From the NCBI GenBank assembly GCA_038251315.1, contig JBBSBK010000069.1, positions 1-19,982 on the forward strand: DNA of 19,982 nucleotides. The letters run 5' to 3'. A program made the position numbers and the translations under genes. The DNA is from JBBKXP01 sp038251315. Its GTDB lineage: Bacteria; Pseudomonadota; Alphaproteobacteria; Rhodobacterales; Rhodobacteraceae. The notes under the pieces were generated by a model, which did no database searches, was not told the DNA's origin, and was given only the letters and a program-made list of their open reading frames with translations. Of the stretch, positions 6,241 to 13,444 are shown one piece after another. Within the stretch, counting starts at the first letter, position 1. Each line of letters begins with the position of its first letter.

Positions 6241-7230
6241 ATGTTCAACGCCTTGCTGGTTGAAAAGGACGACGACGGGAAAACCCACGCATCGGTGCAG
6301 CAGATCGGGATGGATCGGCTTCCTGCGGGTGATGTGACCGTCGCCGTCGATTATTCGACGGTCAATTACAAGGACGGATTGTGCATCGGCCCCGGTGGTG
6401 GGTTGGTGCGCAATTACCCGCATGTGCCGGGCATCGACTTTGCCGGGACGGTCGAAGCGTCCGACGATTCCCGCTATAAACCCGGCGACAAGGTCGTACT
6501 GACTGGCTGGCGCGTGGGCGAGGCGCAGTGGGGCGGTTACGCCCAAAAGGCCCGGGCCAAGGCCGACTGGCTGGTGCCTTTGCCCGCGGGCCTGACCACC
6601 CGTCAGGCAATGGCAGTCGGCACTGCCGGATTTACCGCAATGCTGGCCGTCATGGCGTTGGAGAATCACGGCCTGACCCCGGCCAAGGGTCCAGTGCTGG
6701 TCACCGGTGCCGCTGGCGGTGTCGGGTCGATCGCCACCGCCATTCTGGCGCAGTTGGGCTACGAAGTTGCCGGGGTGACGGGCCGCCCCGAAACCGCTGA
6801 CTATCTGCGCGGCCTTGGGGCCAACCAGATCGTTGCCCGCGAAGACATCAACGAAACCGTCAAGCGCCCGCTTGAGGCGGAAACATGGGCGGGCTGCATT
6901 GATGTGGTTGGCGGGGCGATGCTGGCGCGTCTGCTGGGCCAGATGAAATACGGTGGCAGCGTTGCCGCCGTGGGTCTGGCCGGGGGCGCAGAGCTGCCTG
7001 CCACGGTCATCCCGTTCCTGCTGCGCGCGGTCAACCTGCTGGGCATTGATTCGGTGATGCAGCCTTACGACAACCGGGTCAGGGCATGGGCGCGGATCGC
7101 GACCGACCTGCCGATGGGCAAGCTCGACGCGATGATCCAGACCGCGACGTTGTCTGATCTTCCGGCGTTGGGCGCGGCGATTTTGAAGGGCGAGGTCAAG
7201 GGCCGGGTCGTCGTGGACGTGAACGGTTAA
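6241..7230 (+). CDS. acuI: Acryloyl-CoA reductase (AcuI), zinc-free MDR family
   Basis: A 329-residue medium-chain dehydrogenase/reductase of the YhdH/AcuI type. It reduces acryloyl-CoA to propionyl-CoA with NADPH, which detoxifies acrylate made by DMSP cleavage and links it to propionate metabolism. Visible are the N-terminal substrate domain with STVNYKDGLCI (residues 39-49) and VPGIDFAGTVE (62-72), then the Rossmann loop VLVTGAAGGVGSIA (152-165). There is no structural-zinc Cys cluster, as expected for this group. Strong GAGGAGA precedes the ATG, and the gene follows dmdA by 12 bases. A dmdA-acuI operon is established in roseobacters. Its stop overlaps that of the convergent VOC gene by four bases. 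Confidence 0.92.
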   Translation: MFNALLVEKDDDGKTHASVQQIGMDRLPAGDVTVAVDYSTVNYKDGLCIGPGGGLVRNYPHVPGIDFAGTVEASDDSRYKPGDKVVLTGWRVGEAQWGGYAQKARAKADWLVPLPAGLTTRQAMAVGTAGFTAMLAVMALENHGLTPAKGPVLVTGAAGGVGSIATAILAQLGYEVAGVTGRPETADYLRGLGANQIVAREDINETVKRPLEAETWAGCIDVVGGAMLARLLGQMKYGGSVAAVGLAGGAELPATVIPFLLRAVNLLGIDSVMQPYDNRVRAWARIATDLPMGKLDAMIQTATLSDLPALGAAILKGEVKGRVVVDVNG

Positions 7231-7562
7231 GCTGGTTCAGCCAGAACGACAAGATTGCCGTCCGGGTCACGCAACCGAAGCAGCCTTGGCTGGCCTGGTT
7301 CGATTTCAGGCGGATGCAGACCCAATCCGTGCAGCCGCGACCGTTCCGCATCAAGCTGACTGACAATCAGGGTCATGGTGCCGTGGCCGTCTTCCACCAT
7401 ATCCTGAAATAGCTGAAATCCCGCTCCGTCACCGTGGTGCCATTCAGCGAGCCCGTCCATCGGATTGGCGTCCGGCTGGCGGTCAAAGATGGCGGCATAC
7501 CACGCCATGCTCGCGACGATGTCTCGACACGCAAGGTGGGCAAAAATTCGGGTGATTGGCAT
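7227..7562 (-). CDS. VOC family (glyoxalase / bleomycin-resistance fold) protein
   Basis: A 111-residue single-module VOC protein. It starts with ITRIFAHLACRDIVASMAWYAAIF, contains an internal GAGFQLFQD strand, and ends with the typical LRDPDGNLVVLAEP strand-turn. The fold uses paired beta-alpha-beta-beta-beta modules to bind a divalent metal and a small substrate. Substrate cannot be read from sequence, and the canonical glyoxalase ligand pattern is not complete. The ATG at 7562 is preferred over one seven codons upstream because AAGGAG sits six bases before it and lies inside the longer reading frame. It is convergent with acuI, sharing the bases TTAA at the two stops, and is not part of that operon. 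Confidence 0.8.
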   Translation of the reverse strand: MPITRIFAHLACRDIVASMAWYAAIFDRQPDANPMDGLAEWHHGDGAGFQLFQDMVEDGHGTMTLIVSQLDAERSRLHGLGLHPPEIEPGQPRLLRLRDPDGNLVVLAEPA

Positions 7563-7750
7563 GGTAAACTCCTTCTCAGACAAACCGGACTGATCGGTCA
7601 GGGTTCCATGACCTGCCGGTAAACGGCGGCTCGTTCGCTATGCTAATTTATTTCCTGTCGGAATGGCCCCTAGCCGGAACTTAAAATTCTGGTGACGCAA
7701 AGTCAGGTCAGGCGGGACGAGGTGCGAGACCGGTTTCAGAAAGGCGGAAC

Positions 7751-7765
7751 GCGACAGGTTGTCGC
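7751..7765. promoter_or_regulatory. Inverted repeat upstream of the aminotransferase-photolyase operon
   Basis: GCGACA-GGT-TGTCGC is an exact six-base dyad with a three-base centre, 57 bases before the ATG of the class V aminotransferase. Size and position suit a transcription-factor site. I do not recognise the regulator, and no convincing -35/-10 pair was found nearby. Confidence 0.35.
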
Positions 7766-7822
7766 AAATGTCCGATCAGCGCCGGATTGACCATTCCTCC
7801 CGTTGCGGTAACGGTGCGCCCC

Positions 7823-9043
7823 ATGACACTCGACATCGCATGGGTCCGGGCCCAATTTCCCGCCTTCGCCGCCGCGCCCCTGCAGGGCCAGGCTTTCTTT
7901 GAAAACGCCGGCGGGTCATATACCTGTGCCCCGGTGATCGACCGGCTGACCCGGTATTACATCGAACGCAAGGTGCAGCCCTATGCGCCCTATAGCGCGT
8001 CAGGGCTGGCCGGTGAAGAAATGGACGAGGCCCGGGCGCGGATGGCGCTCATGCTCGGGGTCGCGACGCATGAGGTGTCATTCGGACCCTCGACGTCGCA
8101 AAACACCTATGTCCTTGCGCAAGCGGTGCGCAAATGGCTGAAACCGGGGCAGGCAATCATCGTCACCAATCAGGATCACGAGGCGAATTCGGGCCCTTGG
8201 CGGCGTTTGGCCGACGAGGGGGTCGAGGTGCGCGAATGGCAGATCAATCCCGACACAGGCCATCTGGATCCCGCGGCGCTGTCCGATCTGCTGTATGACG
8301 ATGTGGCACTGGTCTGCTTCCCGCATTGTTCCAACGTCGTGGCCGAAATCAATGACGTGGCCGCGATCACTGACATCGCCCACGCCGCCGGGGCCAGGGT
8401 TGTGGTTGACGGCGTATCCTACGCGCCGCACGGGTTTCCCGATGTCGGCGCGTTGGGCTGTGACGCCTACCTGTTCAGCGCTTACAAGACCTACGGGCCG
8501 CATCAGGGGATCATGGCAATCCGCGAAGGCTTTGGCATGGACCTGCCCAATCAGGGTCACCATTTCAACGGCGGTACGCTGTACAAGCGGTTCACCCCCG
8601 CCGGACCGGATCATGCCCAGATTGCTGCCAGCGCCGGTATGGCCGATTACATCGACGCCCTGTCGTTGCACCACGGCGGCCCGGCGACAGGGGCAGGGGC
8701 GGCACGGCACGCGCATGATCTGATGCGGGCGCACGAGGTGATGCTGTTGCAGCCGCTGCTTGATTACCTCGGTAACCGCAACGACCTGCGCCTGCTGGGG
8801 CCGCGCCGTGCCGAGGCGCGGGCTCCAACCGTCGCCATTGATCTGGGGCGCGATCCCGATGCGGTGGCCATCGCAATGATTCCATATGGGATCATGACAG
8901 CTGGGGGCAATTTCTACGGCCAGCGTCCTTTGACCGGCATGGGAGTCGACCCGGATCGGGGCGTGCTGCGGATGTCATTTGTCCATTATACATCGCGCGC
9001 CGAGGTTGACGCCCTGATTGCCGCCCTAGATCAGGTGTTGTGA
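7823..9043 (+). CDS. Class V aminotransferase / cysteine desulfurase-like protein
   Basis: A 406-residue PLP enzyme of fold type I. The N-terminal FFENAGGSYTCAPVIDRL, then FGPSTSQNTYVLA, TNQDHEANSGPW and VVVDGVSYAPHGFPD are conserved class V segments. Lys222 in FSAYKTYGPHQG is the expected Schiff-base lysine. Relatives are annotated as cysteine desulfurase-like or selenocysteine lyase-like. I do not see the mobile Cys-containing loop of IscS/SufS, so sulfur transfer is not demonstrated and another amino substrate is possible. ATG at 7823 is chosen; an upstream TTG would add 12 residues that do not look conserved, and the ribosome site is weak either way. The stop TGA overlaps the GTG start of phrB, implying translational coupling. 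Confidence 0.82.
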   Translation: MTLDIAWVRAQFPAFAAAPLQGQAFFENAGGSYTCAPVIDRLTRYYIERKVQPYAPYSASGLAGEEMDEARARMALMLGVATHEVSFGPSTSQNTYVLAQAVRKWLKPGQAIIVTNQDHEANSGPWRRLADEGVEVREWQINPDTGHLDPAALSDLLYDDVALVCFPHCSNVVAEINDVAAITDIAHAAGARVVVDGVSYAPHGFPDVGALGCDAYLFSAYKTYGPHQGIMAIREGFGMDLPNQGHHFNGGTLYKRFTPAGPDHAQIAASAGMADYIDALSLHHGGPATGAGAARHAHDLMRAHEVMLLQPLLDYLGNRNDLRLLGPRRAEARAPTVAIDLGRDPDAVAIAMIPYGIMTAGGNFYGQRPLTGMGVDPDRGVLRMSFVHYTSRAEVDALIAALDQVL

Positions 9044-10461
9044 GCCACCCAAGCCCGATCATCCTGTGGTTCCGCCGCGACCTGCGGTTGGGCGACCATC
9101 CGGCGCTGACCGAGGCGGTCGGGTCCGGCAATCCAGTGATCCCGGTGTTCATTCATGACGAGGTGGTTGATGGCATCGGGGCCGCGCCGAAATTCCGTTT
9201 GGGCCTCTCGGTCGCAGCACTTGCCGAGAGCCTGACCGACAAGGGCAGCCGCTTGATCCTGCGCCGGGGCAGGGCGCTCGATTGTCTATGCGATCTGATT
9301 GCGGAAACCGGGGCCAAGGCCGTCTGGTGGTCGCGGCTCTATGACCCCGATGCGCGCAAACGCGACGAGGCGGTCAAAACCGCGCTCAAGGACGACGGCA
9401 TCGACGCCCGCAGTTTCAGCGGGCATCTGCTGTTCGAACCCTGGTCGGTGAAAACGCAAACCGGCGACTTCTACAAGGTGTGTACACCGTTCTGGAAATC
9501 GGTGCGGGGGCGCGATCTGCCCGCCACGCTGCCGGCTCCGGGCAAGATTGCCGCGCCGGAAAGCTGGCCCGCCAGCGACGATCTGACCGATTGGGGGATG
9601 GCCAAGGCCATGAGCCGTGGCGCCGACGTCGTGGCCCGACACGTCACCGTTGGAGACGCCGCTGCCAGCCGTCGCCTCGGCACCTTCATCGCGCACCGGA
9701 TATCCGACTACAAGACCAACCGCGACTTGCCCGGAATCGACGGCACGTCGGGTCTGTCCGAAAACCTGACCTATGGCGAAATCAGCCCGCTGGCCTGCTG
9801 GCATGCCGGATGGCGGGCATTGCATGACGGCAAGGGCGACGCTGAAACCTTCCTCAAGGAACTTGTCTGGCGCGAGTTTGCCTATCACCTGATTCACCAC
9901 ACGCCGCGCCTGACGAACCGGAACTGGCGCGACGGCTGGGATGATTTTCCCTGGACGACCGACGAACGCGGGGCCGAGGTCTTGGCGTGGAAACAGGGGC
10001 GCACCGGCGTTCCCTTCGTCGATGCGGCCATGCGCGAAATGTACGTGACTGGCACCATGCACAACCGCGCGCGGATGATCGTCGCATCCTATCTGACCAA
10101 GCATCTGATGTGCGACTGGCGCATCGGGCAGGCATGGTTCGCCGAACACCTGACCGACTGGGATCCGGCCAGCAATGCGCTGGGCTGGCAATGGGTTGCC
10201 GGCTCCGGCCCCGACGCTGCACCCTATTTCCGGATTTTCAACCCCGATACCCAAGCCGAAAAGTTCGACGCCGATCATGCCTATCGCCGCGCATGGATTG
10301 CCGAGGGGCAGGGCGACCCGCCCGACACTGCCTGCGCCTACTTCCGGGCGATCCCGCGCCGCTGGGCGATGTCCGCCGCCGATCCATATCCCGATCCTTT
10401 GGTCGGCCTGGCGCGAGGACGCCAGCGCGCGCTTGATGCTTATGCCGCCATGCGCAACTGA
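9040..10461 (+). CDS. phrB: Deoxyribodipyrimidine photolyase (CPD photolyase)
   Basis: A 473-residue class I photolyase that splits UV-induced cyclobutane pyrimidine dimers in DNA using FADH- and blue light. The N-terminal antenna-binding alpha/beta domain begins IILWFRRDLRLGDHPAL, and the FAD domain occupies about residues 200-465. The WREF glutamate matches E. coli Glu274, MHNRARM matches Asn341-Arg342-Met345, and CDWRIG matches Trp359. ASNALGWQW matches Asn378, Trp382 and Trp384, so flavin and electron-transfer residues are in place. This separates it from DASH and (6-4) cryptochromes. The GTG start overlaps the preceding stop (GTGA). In R. sphaeroides a photolyase gene lies beside a CFA gene in the RpoE singlet-oxygen regulon, as I recall; the same adjacency occurs here. 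Confidence 0.95.
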   Translation: MSHPSPIILWFRRDLRLGDHPALTEAVGSGNPVIPVFIHDEVVDGIGAAPKFRLGLSVAALAESLTDKGSRLILRRGRALDCLCDLIAETGAKAVWWSRLYDPDARKRDEAVKTALKDDGIDARSFSGHLLFEPWSVKTQTGDFYKVCTPFWKSVRGRDLPATLPAPGKIAAPESWPASDDLTDWGMAKAMSRGADVVARHVTVGDAAASRRLGTFIAHRISDYKTNRDLPGIDGTSGLSENLTYGEISPLACWHAGWRALHDGKGDAETFLKELVWREFAYHLIHHTPRLTNRNWRDGWDDFPWTTDERGAEVLAWKQGRTGVPFVDAAMREMYVTGTMHNRARMIVASYLTKHLMCDWRIGQAWFAEHLTDWDPASNALGWQWVAGSGPDAAPYFRIFNPDTQAEKFDADHAYRRAWIAEGQGDPPDTACAYFRAIPRRWAMSAADPYPDPLVGLARGRQRALDAYAAMRN

Positions 10462-10478
10462 CCTGCCGCAACGGCATG

Positions 10479-10494
10479 TGCAACTTTTGTTGCA
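10479..10494. repeat. Short inverted repeat between phrB and the CFA gene
   Basis: TGCAAC-TTTT-GTTGCA is an exact six-base dyad with a four-base loop, 17 bases after the phrB stop. No uridine run follows, so it is a poor terminator. It could be an operator or an RNA hairpin in the 131-base phrB-cfa gap. Confidence 0.35.
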
Positions 10495-10592
10495 TGAAAT
10501 CCGTGACATCCCTGACGCAACCACTAAACTCATTCAAAACCGGCTCTGGTCCGTGCCACGGCCAGAAAGAACCCGCACCGGGGGGGTGCCAG

Positions 10593-11801
10593 ATGATCTT
10601 GACTTCGACCCAGGGCCAGACCTGTCTGCCGCGCTATTTCGCGCCGGTGTTCGACGTGATGAAACGGCTCAAACGCGGCCGGGTCGATCTGGCCCTGCCC
10701 GATGGCCGGGTGTTTCGCGCCGAAGGGCCGGATGCCGGTTATGTCGCCCGGTTGGACATCCACAACCCCGACCTGTTCGCCCGCCTGATCCGCGAGGGCG
10801 ATCTGGGGTTCTGCGAGGCCTACATGGATGGCTGGTGGTCGACCCCCGACCTCATGACATTCATGGATCTTGTCCACGACGACGTCGAAGAAGTGTATGA
10901 CGGCTTTCCGGGCCAGGTTTTTGTGCGCGCCTACGAAAAAGCGCGGTTCTGGTGGCAGTCGAATTCGAAAAGTCAGGCGAAAAAGAACATCAGCTATCAT
11001 TACGATCTGGGCAACGATTTCTATGGTCTCTGGCTCGATGCCACGATGACCTATTCGTCGGCAAAGTTCGACACCGGGCAGGAAAGCCTCGAAGCCGCAC
11101 AAACCCTGAAATACGCGAGCATGGTCGATCAGATGGGGGCGAAACCGGGCGACCACGTGCTGGAAATCGGCTGTGGCTGGGGTGGATTTGCCGAATACGC
11201 GGCCAAGGAACGGGGCCTGCGTGTCACCGGCCTGACGATCAGTCAGGAACAGTTCAACTATGCCGTGGACCGCATTGAAAAGGCAGGGCTTTCGGATCTC
11301 GTCACGTTCAAGATGCAGGATTACCGCGACGAAACCGGCACTTATGACGGAATCGCATCTATCGAAATGTTCGAGGCGGTGGGCGAAAAATACTGGCCGG
11401 TCTATTTCGACACCGTCCGCGACCGCCTGAAACCCGGCAAGAACGCGACCTTGCAGATCATCACCGTGCAGGACCGTCGTTGGGAGGTTTACAAGCGCGG
11501 TGTCGATTTCATCCAGAAATACATCTTTCCGGGCGGCATGTTACCCAGCCCCAAGGCGTTGCGCGCCGCTGTCGAGCGGTCTGGCCTGCACATTGCCCAT
11601 TCCATCGAGTTCGGCGAATGTTACAGCCAGACCCTGCGCCGCTGGCACGACACGTTCGACGCGCGGTGGGACCGGGTCGCTGCCTTGGGCTTTGACGACC
11701 GATTTCGGCGGATGTGGAACTTTTACCTCTGTTCTTGCGCGGGGACGTTTCATAGTGGAAACTGTGACGTGACGCAGATCACGGTGACCAGGCCCGCCTA
11801 A
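10593..11801 (+). CDS. cfa: Cyclopropane-fatty-acid synthase family SAM methyltransferase
   Basis: A 402-residue CFA-family enzyme that transfers a methyl(ene) group from S-adenosylmethionine to unsaturated acyl chains of membrane phospholipids. The SAM-binding motif VLEIGCGWGGFAEYA is at about residues 188-202, preceded by NISYHYDLGNDFYGLWLD and followed by SIEMFEAVGEKYWPVYF. The C-terminal part has DFIQKYIFPGGMLPSP. Where E. coli CFA synthase has LLHTIG, this protein reads LQIITV, so the bicarbonate-site His (E. coli His266) is absent. Such relatives can make other methylated lipids; the R. sphaeroides methylase for furan fatty acids (UfaM) is a possible equivalent. The ATG at 10593 was chosen because the 39 codons upstream lack family similarity; its ribosome site is a weak G-rich stretch. 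It lies 36 bases before trgA. Confidence 0.88.
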   Translation: MILTSTQGQTCLPRYFAPVFDVMKRLKRGRVDLALPDGRVFRAEGPDAGYVARLDIHNPDLFARLIREGDLGFCEAYMDGWWSTPDLMTFMDLVHDDVEEVYDGFPGQVFVRAYEKARFWWQSNSKSQAKKNISYHYDLGNDFYGLWLDATMTYSSAKFDTGQESLEAAQTLKYASMVDQMGAKPGDHVLEIGCGWGGFAEYAAKERGLRVTGLTISQEQFNYAVDRIEKAGLSDLVTFKMQDYRDETGTYDGIASIEMFEAVGEKYWPVYFDTVRDRLKPGKNATLQIITVQDRRWEVYKRGVDFIQKYIFPGGMLPSPKALRAAVERSGLHIAHSIEFGECYSQTLRRWHDTFDARWDRVAALGFDDRFRRMWNFYLCSCAGTFHSGNCDVTQITVTRPA

Positions 11802-11837
11802 GAGGCCGCGCACCGCTGCCAGCAGAGGAGCAGTGCG

Positions 11838-12278
11838 ATGCCGACAATGGGCCGACTGATCGGGGCGATCCTGTTCACCCCGCTTGGGTTCTATCTGGCG
11901 ATCCTCGCCATCCCGCTATTCCCCGAAGGCACCGACCCACCATACTTTACGCTGATCGCCGCCGCTGCAGGGCTGTTCGGCGGTTGGGTCGTGGCCGGCA
12001 GCCGGGCCCCGGCAGGCTTCCCTGCGGCGGTCGGCTATGGTTTGACGGCCGGGGCGGCGCTGGCGTTCTGGGCGCTATTTGCAACCTCGTTCGTCGAAAT
12101 GATCCTGCGCGCGCTCGACAAGCGCTACCAGGGACCGATGGAGGCCGTCGTCAGCGTGTTTCAACTCAGTATGGATTATGCGCTGGTCATGGGCACCTCG
12201 GTGATCGTCACGACATGGCTGGCCGGGTCGATCGTCGGCGGATTGATCGTCGAATGGTTTGCGCAGCGGTTTCCGTAA
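11838..12278 (+). CDS. trgA: TrgA family membrane protein (tellurite resistance)
   Basis: A 146-residue hydrophobic protein with about four membrane segments (residues 5-27, 34-52, 66-90 and 112-140). The opening MPTMGRLIGAILFTPLGFYL and the conserved PLFPEGTDPPYFTLIAAAAG are hallmarks of TrgA. In Rhodobacter sphaeroides, trgA and trgB next to cysK contribute to high-level tellurite resistance, and the same three genes follow in that order here. The biochemical activity of TrgA is not known. GAGGAG lies seven bases before the ATG, and trgB starts two bases after its stop, so the pair is almost certainly co-translated. Confidence 0.88.
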   Translation: MPTMGRLIGAILFTPLGFYLAILAIPLFPEGTDPPYFTLIAAAAGLFGGWVVAGSRAPAGFPAAVGYGLTAGAALAFWALFATSFVEMILRALDKRYQGPMEAVVSVFQLSMDYALVMGTSVIVTTWLAGSIVGGLIVEWFAQRFP

Positions 12279-12280
12279 GG

Positions 12281-13414
12281 ATGGGTCTTTTCCTCTACGG
12301 CACCTTGATGCACGATGGCCTGATGGCTGCTCTGGCCGGTCCGGGCGGCGGCAGCGGCGTGCCTGCAACCCTTGCCGATCACGCCGTCGACCGGGTCGCC
12401 GGAGCGGTCTACCCGATGCTGGTGGCGCGAGCCGGGGCCGTCACCCACGGCAAGTTCTGGACGGGGCTGACGGCTGACCAACTGCAGCGGCTCGACATCT
12501 ACGAAACCGCCTTCGGCTATGACCGGCGCGCGGTTCAGGTGATGACGATCAATGGCGCGACCCATGCCGCGACCGCTTACTTTCCCCCGCCCGACCTGAC
12601 CAGCGGTGGCGAACTCTGGGACTACGCTGCGTGGGAGAGTGCCGCCGCCGCACAGAACCTTGAAGCCGCGACCGAGATCGCCGCCTTTGATCCGCCGCTT
12701 GATCCCGATGCACTCGCCCGCCAATGGCCAATGATCGCCCACCGCGCCGAGGCGCGGTTGCGCGGCCGTGCCAGTACTGCCCCAGCGACCCTGCGGCAGA
12801 ACCCCGGCCCGGACAACGCTGCACTCGTGGCGCCGCCCATCCTGCACGGCAACTTCTTTCGCTTTGCGCAAATGCGCCTGCGGCATCGTCGCTTTGACGG
12901 GCAGACCTCGGACACGCTTCTGCGCGAGATCTTTGTCGCCGTCGACGCGGTAATGGTGCTGCCCTATGATGCCAGCCGCGACCGGATCCTTCTGGTCGAA
13001 CAGTTCCGCGCCGGGCCGTTCATGCGGTCCGACCCGAATCCCTGGTCGCTCGAGCCCGTGGCGGGGATCGTCGATGCAGGCGAAACGCCCGAAGATTGCG
13101 CCCGCCGCGAAGCGTTGGAAGAGGCCGGGCTGACAATCACGACATTGGAGCGGATGTTTTCCTTTTACCCCTCGCCGGGCAGCAGCACCGATTATTTCTA
13201 CTGCTACCTCGCCCCCGTCGATCTGCCTGACACCGGCCACTGGCACGGCGGTCTGGCGAGCGAAAACGAAGACCTGCGCCTGCACGTCATCGACCGCGCC
13301 GCCGCGATCGGCCTGATCGCCAGTGGCGAGATCACGGCAGGCCCGCTGATCACCATGCTGTATTGGCTGGCCGCCCACCGTGATCGGCTTGAGTTCGCGT
13401 CCACGGCACCCTAG
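12281..13414 (+). CDS. trgB: TrgB: GGCT-like plus Nudix hydrolase fusion
   Basis: A 377-residue two-domain protein. Residues 1-115 look like a gamma-glutamylcyclotransferase/AIG2 fold, with the N-terminal FLYGTLMHDGLM. Residues 185-365 form a Nudix hydrolase of the ADP-ribose pyrophosphatase type. The Nudix box is complete at residues 262-284 (GIVDAGE, seven residues, then REALEEAGL), with the metal-binding glutamates present. This domain order matches TrgB of Rhodobacter, linked genetically to tellurite resistance. The Nudix domain would cleave ADP-ribose or a similar nucleotide. The GGCT domain may act on a glutathione-type gamma-glutamyl compound, which fits oxidant stress but is inferred. 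It starts two bases after trgA, and cysK follows 30 bases later. Confidence 0.9.
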   Translation: MGLFLYGTLMHDGLMAALAGPGGGSGVPATLADHAVDRVAGAVYPMLVARAGAVTHGKFWTGLTADQLQRLDIYETAFGYDRRAVQVMTINGATHAATAYFPPPDLTSGGELWDYAAWESAAAAQNLEAATEIAAFDPPLDPDALARQWPMIAHRAEARLRGRASTAPATLRQNPGPDNAALVAPPILHGNFFRFAQMRLRHRRFDGQTSDTLLREIFVAVDAVMVLPYDASRDRILLVEQFRAGPFMRSDPNPWSLEPVAGIVDAGETPEDCARREALEEAGLTITTLERMFSFYPSPGSSTDYFYCYLAPVDLPDTGHWHGGLASENEDLRLHVIDRAAAIGLIASGEITAGPLITMLYWLAAHRDRLEFASTAP

Positions 13415-13418
13415 ACAG

Positions 13419-13443
13419 GTCGCATCCGGATCACAGGTGCGAC
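13419..13443 (+). promoter_or_regulatory. Stem-loop at the cysK translation start
   Basis: GTCGCA (13419-13424) and TGCGAC (13438-13443) are exact inverted repeats ending one base before the cysK ATG at 13445. The 13-base loop carries the only candidate ribosome site (ACAGG). In mRNA this hairpin would place that site in a loop, so it could tune translation. Confidence 0.35.
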
Positions 13444-13444
13444 G

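Noticed and set aside
9286..10533. A 415-codon minus-strand frame opposite phrB
   Set aside because: It lies over conserved photolyase sequence and has no recognisable motif, so it is a shadow frame.
10462..10592. A possible RpoE (TGATCC/TAAGA type) promoter before cfa
   Set aside because: Only fragments such as TGACAT and TAAAC are present, with spacing of 15 rather than 18, so the match is too weak to call despite the suggestive gene context.
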